Below, piece by piece: positions 23,601 through 34,800 of a DNA stretch of 64,000 bases (position 1 is its first letter; every line of letters begins with the position of its first letter). The stretch comes from Lepturacanthus savala. Its lineage: Eukaryota > Chordata > Actinopteri > Scombriformes > Trichiuridae. Below the pieces are notes generated by a model. That model was not told the DNA's origin, did no database searches, and saw only the letters and a list, made by a program, of their open reading frames with translations. A program made the translations under genes and the position numbers. The stretch covers positions 5,113,592-5,177,591 of the forward strand of contig CM060466.1 in the NCBI GenBank assembly GCA_030544235.1. Direction: 5' to 3'.

Positions 23601-26139
23601 TTTGTTTCTTCTCCGAGTACAACCTTCTTACAGTAAATGTATTATTTGTTTGAATAGTGTAGCTGTTTATGTTCATGTAGACTGTCAGGATGTCTGGTCA
23701 CAGAGGAAGGCTGTGCTTCTCTGGCCTCGGCTCTGAGATCCAACCTTTCCCATCTGAGAGAGCTGGACCTAAGCTACAACAATCCAGGAGACTCGGGAGT
23801 GATGCTCATTTCAGTTCTACAGGAGGATCCACGCTGCAGACTGGAGACTCTCAGGTCAGGATTTGCATACTTATGAAAGGTGATCAGAATTGTTGTCTGT
23901 TGAGCCAGTCTAAAAATAAAATGATTTAATCACTTGTTGGGTGCTGCTGTGAAATCATTTACCAAACATATCAGTCACATTATATATAGTGAGTAACGGT
24001 TTTGCATCTTACGCAATTTTAGACTGAGTGGCTGTAAACTGTCAAAGAGAAGCTGTGCAGCTCTGTCCTCAGTTCTCACCTCCCAGTTCTCTAATCTGAA
24101 AGAGCTGGACCTGAGTAACAATGACCTGCAGGATTCTGGAGTGAAACAGCTGTCTGCTGGACTGGAGAGTCCAAACTGCAGACTGGAGACTCTCAGGTCA
24201 GGATTGATTCCGTCAACAGATGCTATATTATTTATGCATCTGTGTCAGTGTCTAAAATCTGTGGGACTTCACTATATTTGCATTCTGATGAAATATGTTG
24301 TTTACCTAATGTTTGTATCACAGAACAACCTTCTTAACATAAATGTAATATTCAGTTGACTAGTGTGGCTGCCTGTGTTCATGTAGACTGTCAGGATGTC
24401 TGGTCACAGAGGAAGGCTCTGCTTCTCTGGCATCAGCTCTGAGATCCAACCTTTCCCATCTGAGAGAGCTGGATCTGAGCTACAACAATCCAGGAGACTC
24501 AGGAGTGAAGCTCCTTTCAGCCGTACAAAAGGATCCAGGCTGCAGACTGGAGACTCTCAGGTATGAACAGACAACAAGAGGTCACACACTGTTTGTCAGC
24601 ATTGGAATTGATTTCCAGCTTTTAGAGTATTTTTTTTCTATTTTTTTTAAACTATAAATGCATTAAATAGCCACTAGTTGACTCTCTCACTGAGCACTAA
24701 CAGTCACGTCCATAATTCCCTGATGTGGCCATGATAGGATCATGGCAAATGCTGAAATGTGACTAAATGTTAACACACGTTTATTTAACCTGGTCTCAAC
24801 TTTATCCAGATATGAAACTACACTTGAAATGAGGAGTTCCCACAGGACCAGAGATCAGCTGAACAACTAAACTCTCTCAGAAACTTGTCAGTATCATAGT
24901 GATGCTGCAGAAAAGAAACCTTTAAATTTCTTTAGCTGAAAAATCCCAAATGAGCCAGAACAAGCAGTGATGCAGCATCCAGTTGTTGTGAGTGAATGTG
25001 TTAAGTTCAACAAGAGAAGAAGGTCACAGGAAGTGAGATCAGTGATGTTGTGGTCCAGTTTGAACCTGCAGACCTCTCAGGTTGTTCAGCTGATGATGCT
25101 TCTTCACAGAATCTAAATATGCCGAAGCTGCTTTTATGTGTTTCTAGATCAGCTGATTTGTCTTAATGTTGGATCTGAGTGAATCTTTCTGAAGATCATT
25201 GATGAGGAAACTTCTGAAGGTTCATTCTGACTGTTTGTTCCTTCAGGGTGGATCATGGTGGAGAGCAGAGGCTGAGACCTGACGTGAGGAAGTGTAAGTG
25301 TGTGTTCACTTTGATTCATGGAAACAAGGCAGCGCATGTTACAGTAGTTTCAACCCAAAGCTTGTTTATCTGCATCAATTCTCAGTTTAACAGAAGATCC
25401 ACAAAGATGAGTCATTGAGACGTTTTTGTCTCGTTAACAGTCTGTTAATAAAAGAACAGAAGAGGCATCAGCTGTGTTAGATGATAAACTGCTGCTGTGT
25501 TGTGTCTCGTTCTCTCCATCAGACGTCTGTGACCTCACACTGGACACTAACACAGTTCACAGAAACATCAAACTGTCTGACAACAACAGGACGATGACAT
25601 ATGTGGTAGATAAGCAGCCATATCCTGATCATCCAGAGAGGTTTGATGTGATGCCTCAGCTGCTGTGTAGCAATGATGTGACTGGTCGCTGTTACTGGGA
25701 GGTCGAATGGAGAGGAAACGTTGAAATATCAGTGAGTTACAGACGAATCAGCAGGAAAGGAAACAACAATGACTGCTGGTTTGGAGGGAATCATCAGTCC
25801 TGGAGTCTGATGTGCTATGGGAGTGGTCATTACTCTGTCTGGCACAATAACGAAAAAACACTCCTCTCCTCCTCCTCCTCCTCCTCCTCCTCCTCCTCCT
25901 CCTCCTCCTCCCCCTCCTCCCCCTCTACCTCCCCTTCCTCCTCCTCCTCCTCTTCCTCTCACAGAGCAGCAGTGTATGTGGACTTTCCTTCTGGCATTCT
26001 GTCCTTCTACAAAGTCTCCTCTGACTCACTGATCCACCTCCACACCTTCAACACCACATTCTCTAAACGTCTGTATCCTGGGTTTGGATTTAAGTTTGGG
26101 TCCTGGTTTGGTTCTGGATCCTCATTGTCTCTGTGTTGA
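17698..26139 (+). CDS. NLR-C family receptor A: PYD-FISNA-NACHT-LRR-B30.2 (NLRC3-like)
   Basis: Cytosolic pattern-recognition receptor of the expanded fish NLR-C (NLRC3-like) group. My exon model is 17698-17968 (PYD-like domain), 18169-18276 and 18500-18580 (two linkers sharing EPSENRGPSSSQP), 20829-22671 (FISNA and NACHT), four LRR exons of exactly 174 bp (23317-23490, 23681-23854, 24023-24196, 24387-24560), 25247-25293 (linker) and 25523-26139 (PRY-SPRY/B30.2, stop TGA). All junctions keep phase and give about 1220 residues. Walker A GFAGIGKT, Walker B VLFVIDGLDE and the WITTRP sensor motif are intact. The start is the ATG of MSEEILL, just after acceptor gataacag. The copy looks functional. 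Oddities are a polyserine expansion in B30.2 and an L2-like LINE in the intron before NACHT. The ligand is unknown. Family members are generally linked to inflammasome or inhibitory NF-kB signalling. Confidence 0.88.
18965..20560 (+). mobile_element. degenerate L2-like LINE (reverse transcriptase fragment)
   Basis: Frameshifted and stop-laden remnants of a non-LTR retrotransposon polymerase. Recognisable pieces in order are NNSYPISIVSFISKIL, ILILLDMSTALNTISH, GVPQGSVL, GPLLFITYLLPL, LGVILNSTLSF, LDYCNS and a 3' WNSLPTDLYNSSTLPIFKSK segment. Order and motifs match the L2/CR1-type reverse transcriptase and C-terminal region. The element is inactive. It lies in the intron before the NACHT exon of NLR gene A and is missing from gene B. 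A MITE is nested at 20166-20368. Confidence 0.8.
20166..20368. mobile_element. hAT-type MITE nested in the LINE
   Basis: The ends are imperfect inverted repeats: CAGGGGTGTCAAACT on the left and AGTTTGACACCCCT on the right, with further complementarity inward (ATCCTGGAGGG against CCTTCAGGACC). There is no ORF. It interrupts the LINE's C-terminal coding relic, so it inserted later. Confidence 0.75.
20829..22671 (+). other. FISNA-NACHT exon of NLR gene A
   Basis: A single large exon, typical of the NLR-C group. The opening PGPKPQPISHYQGQLQ and following ~70 residues are the fish-specific FISNA region. NACHT follows with its P-loop at about 21133-21156 and Walker B at about 21400-21430, then winged-helix and helical parts to SNKAL. 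The open frame reads TAG right after the donor: splicing at GCTCT/GTAGGT (phase 2) joins LRR exons that all start in phase 2, so the stop is intronic and not a truncation. Confidence 0.88.
23317..24560 (+). repeat. four 174-bp LRR exons of NLR gene A
   Basis: Exons 23317-23490, 23681-23854, 24023-24196 and 24387-24560 each encode 58 residues with two ribonuclease-inhibitor-type leucine-rich repeats (for example LKELDLSNNDLQDSG). Two sequence types alternate: one begins LSGCKLSERSC, the other LSGCLVTEEGC. All are flanked by phase 2 junctions, so exons can be gained, lost or skipped without breaking the frame. Confidence 0.88.
25523..26139 (+). other. PRY-SPRY (B30.2) exon of NLR gene A with polyserine insert
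   Basis: Starts in phase 1 after acceptor ctccatcag. It contains the PRY opening (DLTLDTNTVHRNIKLS), the SPRY core GRCYWEVEW and the VDFPSGILSFYKVSSD strand, ending SLSLC. A TCC-repeat tract (25867-25970) encodes 15 Ser, a short Pro/Ser/Thr stretch and 8 more Ser between KTLL and HRAAV. Gene B has only 8 residues at the same place, so A is 24 residues longer there. Confidence 0.85.
25861..25958. repeat. (TCC)n coding microsatellite
   Basis: A trinucleotide tract of about 15 pure TCC codons, then interrupted repeats. It is in frame inside the B30.2 exon of NLR gene A, so length change by whole units preserves the frame. Confidence 0.95.
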
Positions 26140-26247
26140 GTTTAGGGAGGAAGAGTGTCCTCCTGTGCAGAGAAACACACAATGACATAGATTTTATTTA
26201 GTCTGAATCAAATTGTAGAAGAAAATGTCTCCATGTTTTTCTTTCTA

Positions 26248-26633
26248 TGAATGGAATTTGGGGTGACACGGTGGTGCAGGGGTTAGCGCTGTTGCCTCAC
26301 AGCAAGAAGGTCGCAGGTTCAAGACCTCCTTGGTCCTGGGTCTGGGACCTTTCTGTGTGGAGTTTGCATGTTCTCCCCGTGTCTGTGTGGGTTTTCACCA
26401 GGTACTCCGGCTTCCTCCCACAGTCCAAAAACATGCTGAGGTTAATTGGAGACTCTAAATTGCCCGTAGGTGTGAGTGTGTGAGTGAATGGTGTGTGTGC
26501 CCCACGATTGGCTGGAGACCATCTGGGGTGTATCCCTGCCTCTCGCCATAATGCACTGGGATTGGCTCCAGCAGACCATGTGACCCTAATGAGGAATAAG
26601 CAGGTATAGAAAAGGACTGACTGAATGGAGTTT
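26248..26633 (+). mobile_element. tRNA-like SINE in the 3' UTR of NLR gene A
   Basis: A full-length plus copy begins GGGTGACACGGTGGTGCAGG and ends AAGCAGGTATAGAAAAGGAC plus a TGAC tail. It is flanked by TGAATGGAATTT (26248-26259) and TGAATGGAGTTT (26622-26633), a 12-bp duplication with one mismatch. It lies between the NLR A stop and the AATAAA at 26782, so it is probably transcribed in the 3' UTR. Gene B has no insert at this site. Confidence 0.88.
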
Positions 26634-26781
26634 GTGATTTTAAATCTTTCAAACATTAAATATGTATACATATATAATATATTTTTTTAATTAAAATAAA
26701 CAGAAATGTGAATGTTTGTTCCTTATAGACCTTTATCTTCTTACTGAAACATGATTCCAGTGTTTGTAACTGAGATGTTAT

Positions 26782-26787
26782 AATAAA
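26782..26787 (+). terminator. polyadenylation signal of NLR gene A
   Basis: AATAAA in a block (gagatgttataataaagcag) conserved with the block at 38568-38573 downstream of gene B. It sits about 640 bp after the stop, including the SINE. Confidence 0.6.
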
Positions 26788-26919
26788 GCAGTGATATACT
26801 GAAGCAGGTTTTGTTCAGTGTTTATCTGTCATTGATCAATTGAAGGTAGAAACACTCATATTTGTACTTTAGTAACGTACTGCGATAACACATATTGCAT
26901 TAAAGTTGAGTTTTGAGGA

Positions 26920-27012
26920 ACCTGGGGAGGAGCGATCCCGACGGCGGCCACCAGAGGGCTGGAGAGTCACATCCCTGCACCGATGAACCTGTTGTGACCT
27001 GGGAGATCGACC
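26920..27012 (+). pseudogene. truncated relic of PACS exon 1
   Basis: About 90 bp aligns with the first coding exon of the PACS gene at 38889-39049: acctggggaggagcgatccc matches acccgggggggagcggtgcc, and ggccaccagag...accgatgaacctg followed by tgacctgggagatcgacc matches the conserved PMNLFATWEID codons. One base is lost after CTG, giving an immediate in-frame TGA. About 18 bp is missing upstream, and homology stops before the donor. It stands downstream of NLR gene A just as true exon 1 stands downstream of NLR gene B, so it is the clipped end of the duplicated block. Confidence 0.82.
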
Positions 27013-28140
27013 AGGAGATCAACCAGTCCACTGTATAAAATTGTAATAAGCAGTCAAGATCTTGATATAAAAAGATCAGGATATAAAGAGGCAGGAGTAA
27101 AAAAAACAAGGAGAAAAGACAAAACATTCTGACATGAATAATGATGATGCAGTGATGTGATGAAGGACAGTTAGAGATCCTCATCTCACCTCTGAGCTTT
27201 GGTCTGATGGACCTGTTCCTCATGCTGAGGGAGGAACCTCCTCCTCTGTCTCCTCACTCTGATCCATAGCAGACAAACACCTTCACACAAACACACAACA
27301 CAGTAGGTAATAGATGTAAGCGCAAAAACTCTGATGATGATTTGTTTGTTTTTTAACCTTGTCTCTTCATTCCCTATGAGAAGTCTTGGGCCACACCGTT
27401 CCTGATCAAGAAGCACATTTTGAAATTATTAATTGGTTTGAGTCTTCTCAAACCCGTCCATAAGGGGAATATCAGTCATGGGTAAGCGGTTAGGGCGTCG
27501 GACTTGTAGCCCAAAGGTTGCCGGTTCGACTCCTGACCCGCCAGGTTGGTGGGGAGAGTAATTAACCAGTGTTGTCCCCCATCCTCCTCCATGACTGAGG
27601 TACCCCGAGCATGGTACCGTCCCCAGGGGCACATAAATGCGCAGGCTAATGGCCAGCGACCATTAGCCTGTTGCCTCGTCGCATCAAAAGAATCTCCGGA
27701 TTCTCTTTGGTGGAATGGCTTCATTGTTCAAATTGTCGCTGCGTTCCCATGCAACCCAAAAAGAACCCACTTCATCTAAAAATCTGGCGGTTTTATTCTC
27801 TAGCTGTCCCTTATTTGGTCATACATTGTTTCATTGGTAGACAGAAAGTTGCTGTGGAAAGGATCTGATTTACCAGCAGAGTGACGTCTGGCTAGCTTTT
27901 TGTCAAATCATCATAACGTGGCCAAGTGGTAACACTTATTTATCATTTATTGACTTATCATTAACTTGGTTACAATGGTTATATAAACGAATCACATAAT
28001 TATACTGTTTGTCCTTCAGATTTAAATTAGTTCATCTTTCTTTGGGCCTTTAACATGTGTTACATTTCATTCAGTCAGATTTCACCAAAACCCTACACAG
28101 GCAAACATCAACAGCCTATCTTCACTTTAACCTTACTTCA
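27013..28140. other. spacer between duplication units; no gene
   Basis: Filler between the end of the first duplicated block and the second. It contains the tRNA-derived SINE at 27474-27720. Short minus-strand ORFs are unsupported. Confidence 0.5.
27474..27720 (+). mobile_element. second SINE type, tRNA-derived head
   Basis: The head GGTAAGCGGTTAGGGCGTCG has a tRNA-like A box, and GGTTCGACTCC, 40 bases on, is a near-perfect B box. A non-tRNA body follows that is unrelated to the commoner SINE in this window. No cloverleaf with paired acceptor stem is evident, so it is a SINE and not a tRNA gene. The end is not sharply defined. Confidence 0.65.
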
Positions 28141-28530
28141 TATCATTACAAACAGTCAGTCATTGTCTATACCTGCTTATTCCTCATTAGGGTCACATGG
28201 TCTGCTGGAGCCAATCCCAGCGCGTTACGGCGAGAGGCAGGGATACACCCCAGATGGTCTCCAGCCAATCGTGGGGCACACACACCATTCACTCACACAC
28301 TCACACCTACGGGCAATTTAGAGTCTCCAATTAACCTCAGCATGTGTTTGGACTGTGGGAGGAAGCTGGAGTACCTGGTGAAAACCCACGCAGACACAGG
28401 GAGAACATGCAAACTCCACACAGAAAGGTCCCAGACCCAGGACCAAGGAGGTCTTGAACCTGTGACCTTCTTGCTGTGAGGCAACAGCGCTAACCCCTGC
28501 ACCACCGTGTCGCCCTTATCATTACAAACA
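28141..28530 (-). mobile_element. tRNA-like SINE with 14-bp TSD
   Basis: A full-length minus-strand copy between two perfect direct repeats TATCATTACAAACA (28141-28154 and 28517-28530). The head reads GGCGACACGGTGGTGCAGGG on the minus strand, and the tail end has the TGAC-type repeat. Near-identity to the other copies suggests recent activity. Confidence 0.92.
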
Positions 28531-29671
28531 ATGATTTTTAAAACATCATTATATTATAATCACACAGTTGAATATTTAATCACTCTCCTCACCTCTTCTT
28601 ACTGCACAGTTCTTCTCAGCCTCCATCTCTGTGTCTCGTTTGGTTCTGGCGCGTCCTTTCCTCCCGTCTTCACCCTTTCGACCAAGGTTGAAGCCTTATC
28701 CAGATCAGGAATTGGTGACATTGAATTCTAGGCATCAATGAAAAACACTTCATCTTCCTTCGCCGGTTCTGGTTCTTTGGGGGTTTCCACGATTACTGTT
28801 ATTCTTGGTTTCTCTCTTCGGATTTAATGGTGACATCAGGTTCGCAATAGTTCAGTCCTTTTATTGGATCTGAATTTACCTCAGGGCCTAATCTTTCCAA
28901 GATGTTTGGTTTCAACACCAGAGGGAGTTCAACCTCTGTTGTTAACACAGGCATTCTTCTTTGCACCCATTGACATATATAGGCCTTATGTTTGAGGTTG
29001 AACGAGGCCTTCTCATGGCTTCTTGATGAAAGGATCTAAATTCATGAGGCCTTCCATTGTCTTTATACCTTTCTCTGGATTTGTGGCCTTGGCGACACCA
29101 TGTTATTTTGCCCCGTGATAGACTGGTGACCATGTGGTGTGTATCCCTACCTCTCACCTGTAATACACTGGGATTGGTTCCAGCAAATGCTGTGGATATA
29201 GAATAGAAGATGAATGAATAAATCTCTGTAGAAGCTTGTATTAATATAGACACTCCAACACACACACACATTCTTGTACTTGCTGCTTAGTCAGGTCTGA
29301 GTAAAATAATGTACAAACTGAGAACCTGTGTTTCTAGACCAGATATCAACACAATGTAAGTATTTTTGAACACTAGGTGGCCACATCACACTATTCATTC
29401 ACTCAGATTCTGAGAAATACAAACGTTTAAGGAAAAGTTTTTAACCAACGGAGTGAGGACCAGTTTGTGTTTTCATTAATCTGAAGTCTATCACTGCTAC
29501 TGTTGATGTTTAATTAATATTAATAAATTAATAAATATGTCATAAATATTTACCATTATGACCTGTAATGAACTTTGTTTATTTTAGAACACACACACCA
29601 GAGGAGGACCTGCCCACTTTTTGAGGTCCTCCCTATGATCCCGCCTCCTCTGGAACACTGTCCAGCTGCAT
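28531..29671. other. spacer; SINE tail remnant at 29108-29195
   Basis: No gene recognised. The segment at 29108-29195 (tgtgtatccctacctctcac ... ggattggttccagca) is an old, diverged copy of the tail half of the common SINE in plus orientation. The second duplicated block starts at about 29672 (acatgttttattactttcat). Confidence 0.5.
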
Positions 29672-29904
29672 ACATGTTTTATTACTTTCATTCATTTCAT
29701 CATTTTCATGAGGCATAGCCAAAATAACAATAATAATAATAAAAATATACAACATAAAATATATGTACACTGGTCTTAGGAGGAGTGATTTTAATTATTT
29801 ATTTGCTTTTGTTTGTTAATGTGAAGTTCATTTGTAAAGTCATTCTACCTCCACAGTCTTCTTTAGTTTTCTTGATATTACAACTCTGATTGACTCCTTC
29901 AATG

Positions 29905-30091
29905 GAGGGAGGAGCCGCTACCGGCTGATCCACTGCAGACGGTGACGTACTGACGGCTCTGGATCTGGATTTGAAGGTATGAGGATGTGAGGTCTGACAG
30001 TCGGATGAACACAGACTCCAGCAGCATGTGTCTGCGTCTGCAGACGAAGGCAGAAAGTCTCTCTGAGCTCATCAGGACGTGACTTCAACAG
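29905..30091 (+). other. NLR gene B untranslated first exon
   Basis: Near-identical to the block at 15810-15997, including the donor gacttcaacag/GTGAGAAC. The ATG of the PYD exon is 1.7 kb downstream. Confidence 0.55.
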
Positions 30092-31287
30092 GTGAGAACT
30101 CTGACAGGTAACATTACACCTGATGAACAAACTCTGCTGTCACTTGTTATAGTTCATTGCTGTGTAATGTGTGTGTAGACGAGTCATTCTTTCTACTCTG
30201 GTTTATTCTGTTTATATGATATAATACAATCATTTACATGGATCATTAATTCATTATTCTATATGTGGTGTTTTGGCCAAATTGAGCATGTTTCATTATT
30301 CAAATTGAGAGAGAGAGAGAGAAATAGAGAGTGAACGAGGGAGATTTAAATCACATCTCACTTCACATCTGAGAAATGTGAACATGTAACAAAAGAAATA
30401 TGGGTGGAGTAGCACAGGTGAGATGGAGCTGATAGAGAGAGATGACGTCACTAATATAACAAGTTCTACAGCTTCATGCTGTTGGCTGTGGTTCACAAAC
30501 AGGAGTCAGAAGCTGTTATTATCTCTGCTCGTTGCTCTGTGGGAACTCAGAACAAATGACTTCTGAAGACAGGAAATCCTAATATGGGCAAGGATGGTGG
30601 AGCTGAGCTGTGATTGGCTGGGACAGTTTGCATTGTTGTGGTTGGACAGGGCTACATTTCTCCTGTCATGACAGGATGAAGAAAGATGAGACAGATTTAT
30701 TAGCTTCCTTCCAGTCAGAGTTCTGTATGTTCATCATGTGACTGAGAGAGTTGAACACATTTCTCTCTCTTCACAGTCTCAGAGTAGTCGATCTTGTCCT
30801 GTAGCATTAACGTCATTAACTCTGCTGAGACAGAAGCGTCTCATATTATATTCCACTGTGTTCCTTTATTCTGGTTTCACTGTGACCACAAAGACTTAGT
30901 GTTTTGAAAATGTGAAGTCCCCAAATGTCCGTTTTGTAAATCCTACTGTCATCAATTTACAAGTCACAACACAGTCTGAAACAACAGGAAAAAACACTGT
31001 GTCAAGACCTCTTTAGACCTGTTGTCTGAAGATGTTTCTCCCCAGAGGAAGTTCTCGGCTCTCTGTGGCTATTTCACACCTTAAAAACATACACTTAAAA
31101 AAAGGAAATTATTGATTTGAATACAGAATTGTGTAACCAACCCCTAATACCAACATACACATGTGATCGAAGCCGTTAACCCCAAACAATGTCAGTCATG
31201 AACATTATTACTGTGCATTCACCTTACAGCACAGCTAACATGTAGTTTTAATGCTGTAGAGCAGCACTGACAGAAAAGACCACAAAA

Positions 31288-31690
31288 ATAATTAAAGCTG
31301 CAAGCAGTGATGCAGCCACCCTTTTTGTATACTGGACCTCAGAGTGTAGGCCAGTTGCTGTATCACTAGGTGCCAGTAGAGAACAGCCACTGATCACGTG
31401 TGATGTTGCTGCATAAGATAAATAGATCACACCTTGTAAATTTCCTGTCAATTTCATTATGTTAGTTACATTGCAGTTACTTCCTGTTCCCAGCAGGTGG
31501 CGCCATGACTCTGAGTCAATCTGGTCGTGCAGGTTCTTTTAGGTTCACTGATGAAGCAGAGGACATTTGATGAAGATTGGACAAAGTGAAGTTACAGTAA
31601 CTTCCTGTTTCATGTGCAGACATGGGAATCTGCAGCAGCATGACAGCAACCACGAATAATGTAGGAAAAAGCTTTTGATAACTTTTTTAT
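31288..31690. repeat. interspersed repeat family, copy 1
   Basis: Matches 48785-49200 over about 400 bp (shared tracts ttgcagttacttcctgttcc, tggacctcagagtgtagg, gactcagtcaatctggt-like). It begins attaaagctgcaagcag, a start I associate with a widespread teleost repeat. No ORF. It lies in the 5' intron of NLR gene B and has no counterpart in gene A. Confidence 0.65.
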
Positions 31691-31802
31691 ACTTCTTTAC
31701 ACAGCAGCTATGGAGCCACAATAACACATCTGGCTGTGGATTAGTGTTCGTGGAAATGGAAGTTCTCCATGTTGAAAATATTGTGTGATTTCAACAGAAG
31801 CA

Positions 31803-34800
31803 ATGATGGAGGAGGACCTGCTGAATCTTCTGGAGGAGTTTAAAGAGCAGCAGTTTAAGGACTTCATATGGCACCTAGAGAAGGGAAGTGTGGAAGGCTA
31901 CAAATCCATCCCAGCATGTCGTCTGGAGAAGGCAGAGAGACGGGACGTCGTGGACCTGATGGTGCAGACCTACCAGCTTCATGGAGCTGTGGAGGTCACC
32001 AAGAAGCTGTTAGAGAAGATCAACAGGAACGATCTGATGCAGAGATTATCAGACAACATCTCAGGACCAGGAGGTGAGTCACAGGAAGAGAGAAACATGA
32101 TGTAACTGCAGGGTGAGAGGTGCATTTATACGGCAACTATCAATGATATAACAACCTCAAGACACATCTCTTACATCCAGACTGTGGAGTTTAGACAGAA
32201 ACGCTACGTTCATGTTATTTATTAGCTGTAATAGTCAAGAACTTCCAGATTCACACAGTCGACCTTCATCAGTCCACCATGATCAACAAAAACATCTTTC
32301 ATTCAGATGTTTTCAAATCAAACCAGCTGTGCTGACACATTATGGTCAAAGTTTTATTCCATGTGATCATGTGTTATTGATTATTTATTATCTCAGTGGA
32401 TGTCAGTGATGATCAGGAACCTTCAGAGAACAGAGGACCTTCCTCCTCTCAGCCTGGTCCTCCTCCTCTTCCTGAACTTCCCACTGCCAGCAGCCAGAAT
32501 GAAGGTAAAGCTGCTGTCTTCTCTGCTTTGTATTTGATGGTGTAGTTTTCATATTGTTATCAGGGGATCTATCCATTATTCCAGATAGGCATTGTTTCCT
32601 CAGTTAAGAAAACAGGAGTAGATTTGATGGTCAAATCAGAACCGTGACTCTTTAATGTCTCAAATATCTTTGTGACCATCATGTTAATTTAATGTAGGCA
32701 CAGTTAGATTCCTCATCATGTCTCTCTCTGACAGATGATATCATTGAAGAGGAGCCTTCAGAGAACAGAGGACCTTCCTCCTCTCAGCCTCCGACCAGCA
32801 CCTGCCAGAATAAAGGTAGAGCCGTTCAAAGCTGCACATGCTCAGTAGTGTCTGTTTTAAGGTGATTGTGTTTCCATCACCAGTAGGGACCCTGAACGTT
32901 AGTTGAAATATAAAACAGGTAAAATACAGTTTGCTATCATGTGAAGCTCATTAATTTATTGTAGAGAAACAAGTCATAACTTCACTGCTGCTTGTGAGAA
33001 AAAGACTCTGCATCTTGTATGTTTGTTTTTTATTCATGTCTCACAGATGTGATGCTTCATGTCTCTGTGATGCTTCCAGGACCAAAGCCACAGCCCATCT
33101 CACATTACCAAGGCCAGCTTCAGTTAATCTTCCAGGATACATTTAAGTGTGTGCAGGAGGGGTGGACAAAGAAGAAGGATGAGCAACCTCTGGAGCTTAT
33201 CTTCATTAAGGTTTACATCTCAGTCGGAGGTGAAATACACATCATCACACATGAGGTCATAGAGTCTGAGATGACAGGGGAACCAGGAGGCACAGAGAAA
33301 CCAGTTGAACCCATTGACATTTTCAAATGCTCCTCTGGAAAAACCATCAGAACAGTTCTGACCAATGGATTTGCAGGAATTGGTAAAACAATTCTCGTGC
33401 GCAAGTTTGTATTGGACTGGGCTGAAAAAGGAGCCAATCAAGACGTGCATCTCATTTTCCCCTTCACCTTCCGTCAGCTCAATTTACTGCAGGGAAAAAG
33501 GTTCCGTTTGGCTGAACTCATTCATAAATGCATCAGGGAGACCAGAGTCATCCCAGAGGAGGTTCTCAATCACATCTTTACAACTCTGCAGAAATCAGCA
33601 AACACCAACTGTGACAAGAGTGAATACAAAGTTCTGTTTGTGATCGATGGACTGGATGAGAGCCGCCTTCTCCTGAACTGTTCTACTGGCATAACTCTGG
33701 GTGAAGACTTTGATGTGGCAGAGTCGGCTTCAGTGGATGTGCTGGTGGAAAACCTCATCAAGAAGAATCTGCTCCCCTCTGCTCGCCTCTGGATAACCAC
33801 AAGACCTGCAGCAGCCAATCTGATCCATTCTGATTTCATTGACAGGGTGACAGAGGTCAGAGGGTTCACTGACCCACAGAAGGAGGAGTACTTCAGGAAG
33901 AGATTCAGAGATAAGAAGCAGGCCACAATAAACACAATCATCTCCCACATCAAGACATCCAGAAGCCTCCACATCATGTGCCGCATCCCAGTCTTCTGCT
34001 GGATCACTGCTACAGTTCTAGAGGATCTGTTGAACAAAGGAGGAGAGCTGCCCAAGACCCTGACTGAGATGTACACAGAATTCCTGATGTTTCACATTGA
34101 TCAGGCAAAAGACAAATATGGCCCAGAGAAGTGTGTTCAGTACATTAAGTCATTAGCTAAACTGGCTTTCAACCAGCTGGAAAAAGGCAACCTGGTCTTC
34201 TATGAAAAAGACCTGAAAGAAATTGGCATTGATGTCCATGGAGCCTCAGTGTGTTCAGGAGTCTTCACAGAGATCTTTAAAGAAGAGTGTGGGAAGAGAA
34301 ATGAGAAGAAGATGTTCAGCTTTGTCCATCTAAGTGTTCAAGAGTTCCTGGCTGCTCTTTATGTGAAAATGTCTCTCATCAACAATAAAAAGAATGTCCT
34401 GTCTGAGCCAGCGCAATCTTGTGCAGAACAAGTACGAAGATTTTTCAGAAAAACATCTATGGCAGAGATCCACAGGACTGCCATTGACAGAGCCTTACAG
34501 AGTCCAAATGGACACCTGGACTTGTTCCTCCGCTTCCTCCTGGGTCTTTCGCTGCAGACCAATCAGGAGAAACTACGATACCTACTAAAAGGGAAGAGAA
34601 GTTCACAGATGAGTCAGGAAACTGTCAAGTACATCAAGAAGAAGCTCAATGAGAATCTGTCTGCAAAGGGAAGCATCAACCTGTTCCACTGTATGAATGA
34701 ACTGAATGATCCTTCCTTAGTGGAGGAGATCCAACAGACCCTGAGATCAGGACGTCTCTCCACAGATGAAATGTCTCCTGCTCAGTGGTCAGCTCTGGCC

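Noticed and set aside
25729..25962. Polyglycine and polyproline ORFs
   Set aside because: They are antisense or shifted frames of the polyserine tract in the B30.2 exon of NLR gene A.
27474..27560. tRNA gene
   Set aside because: A and B boxes are good but no paired acceptor stem or anticodon arm can be formed, and a non-tRNA body follows. It is better read as a SINE.
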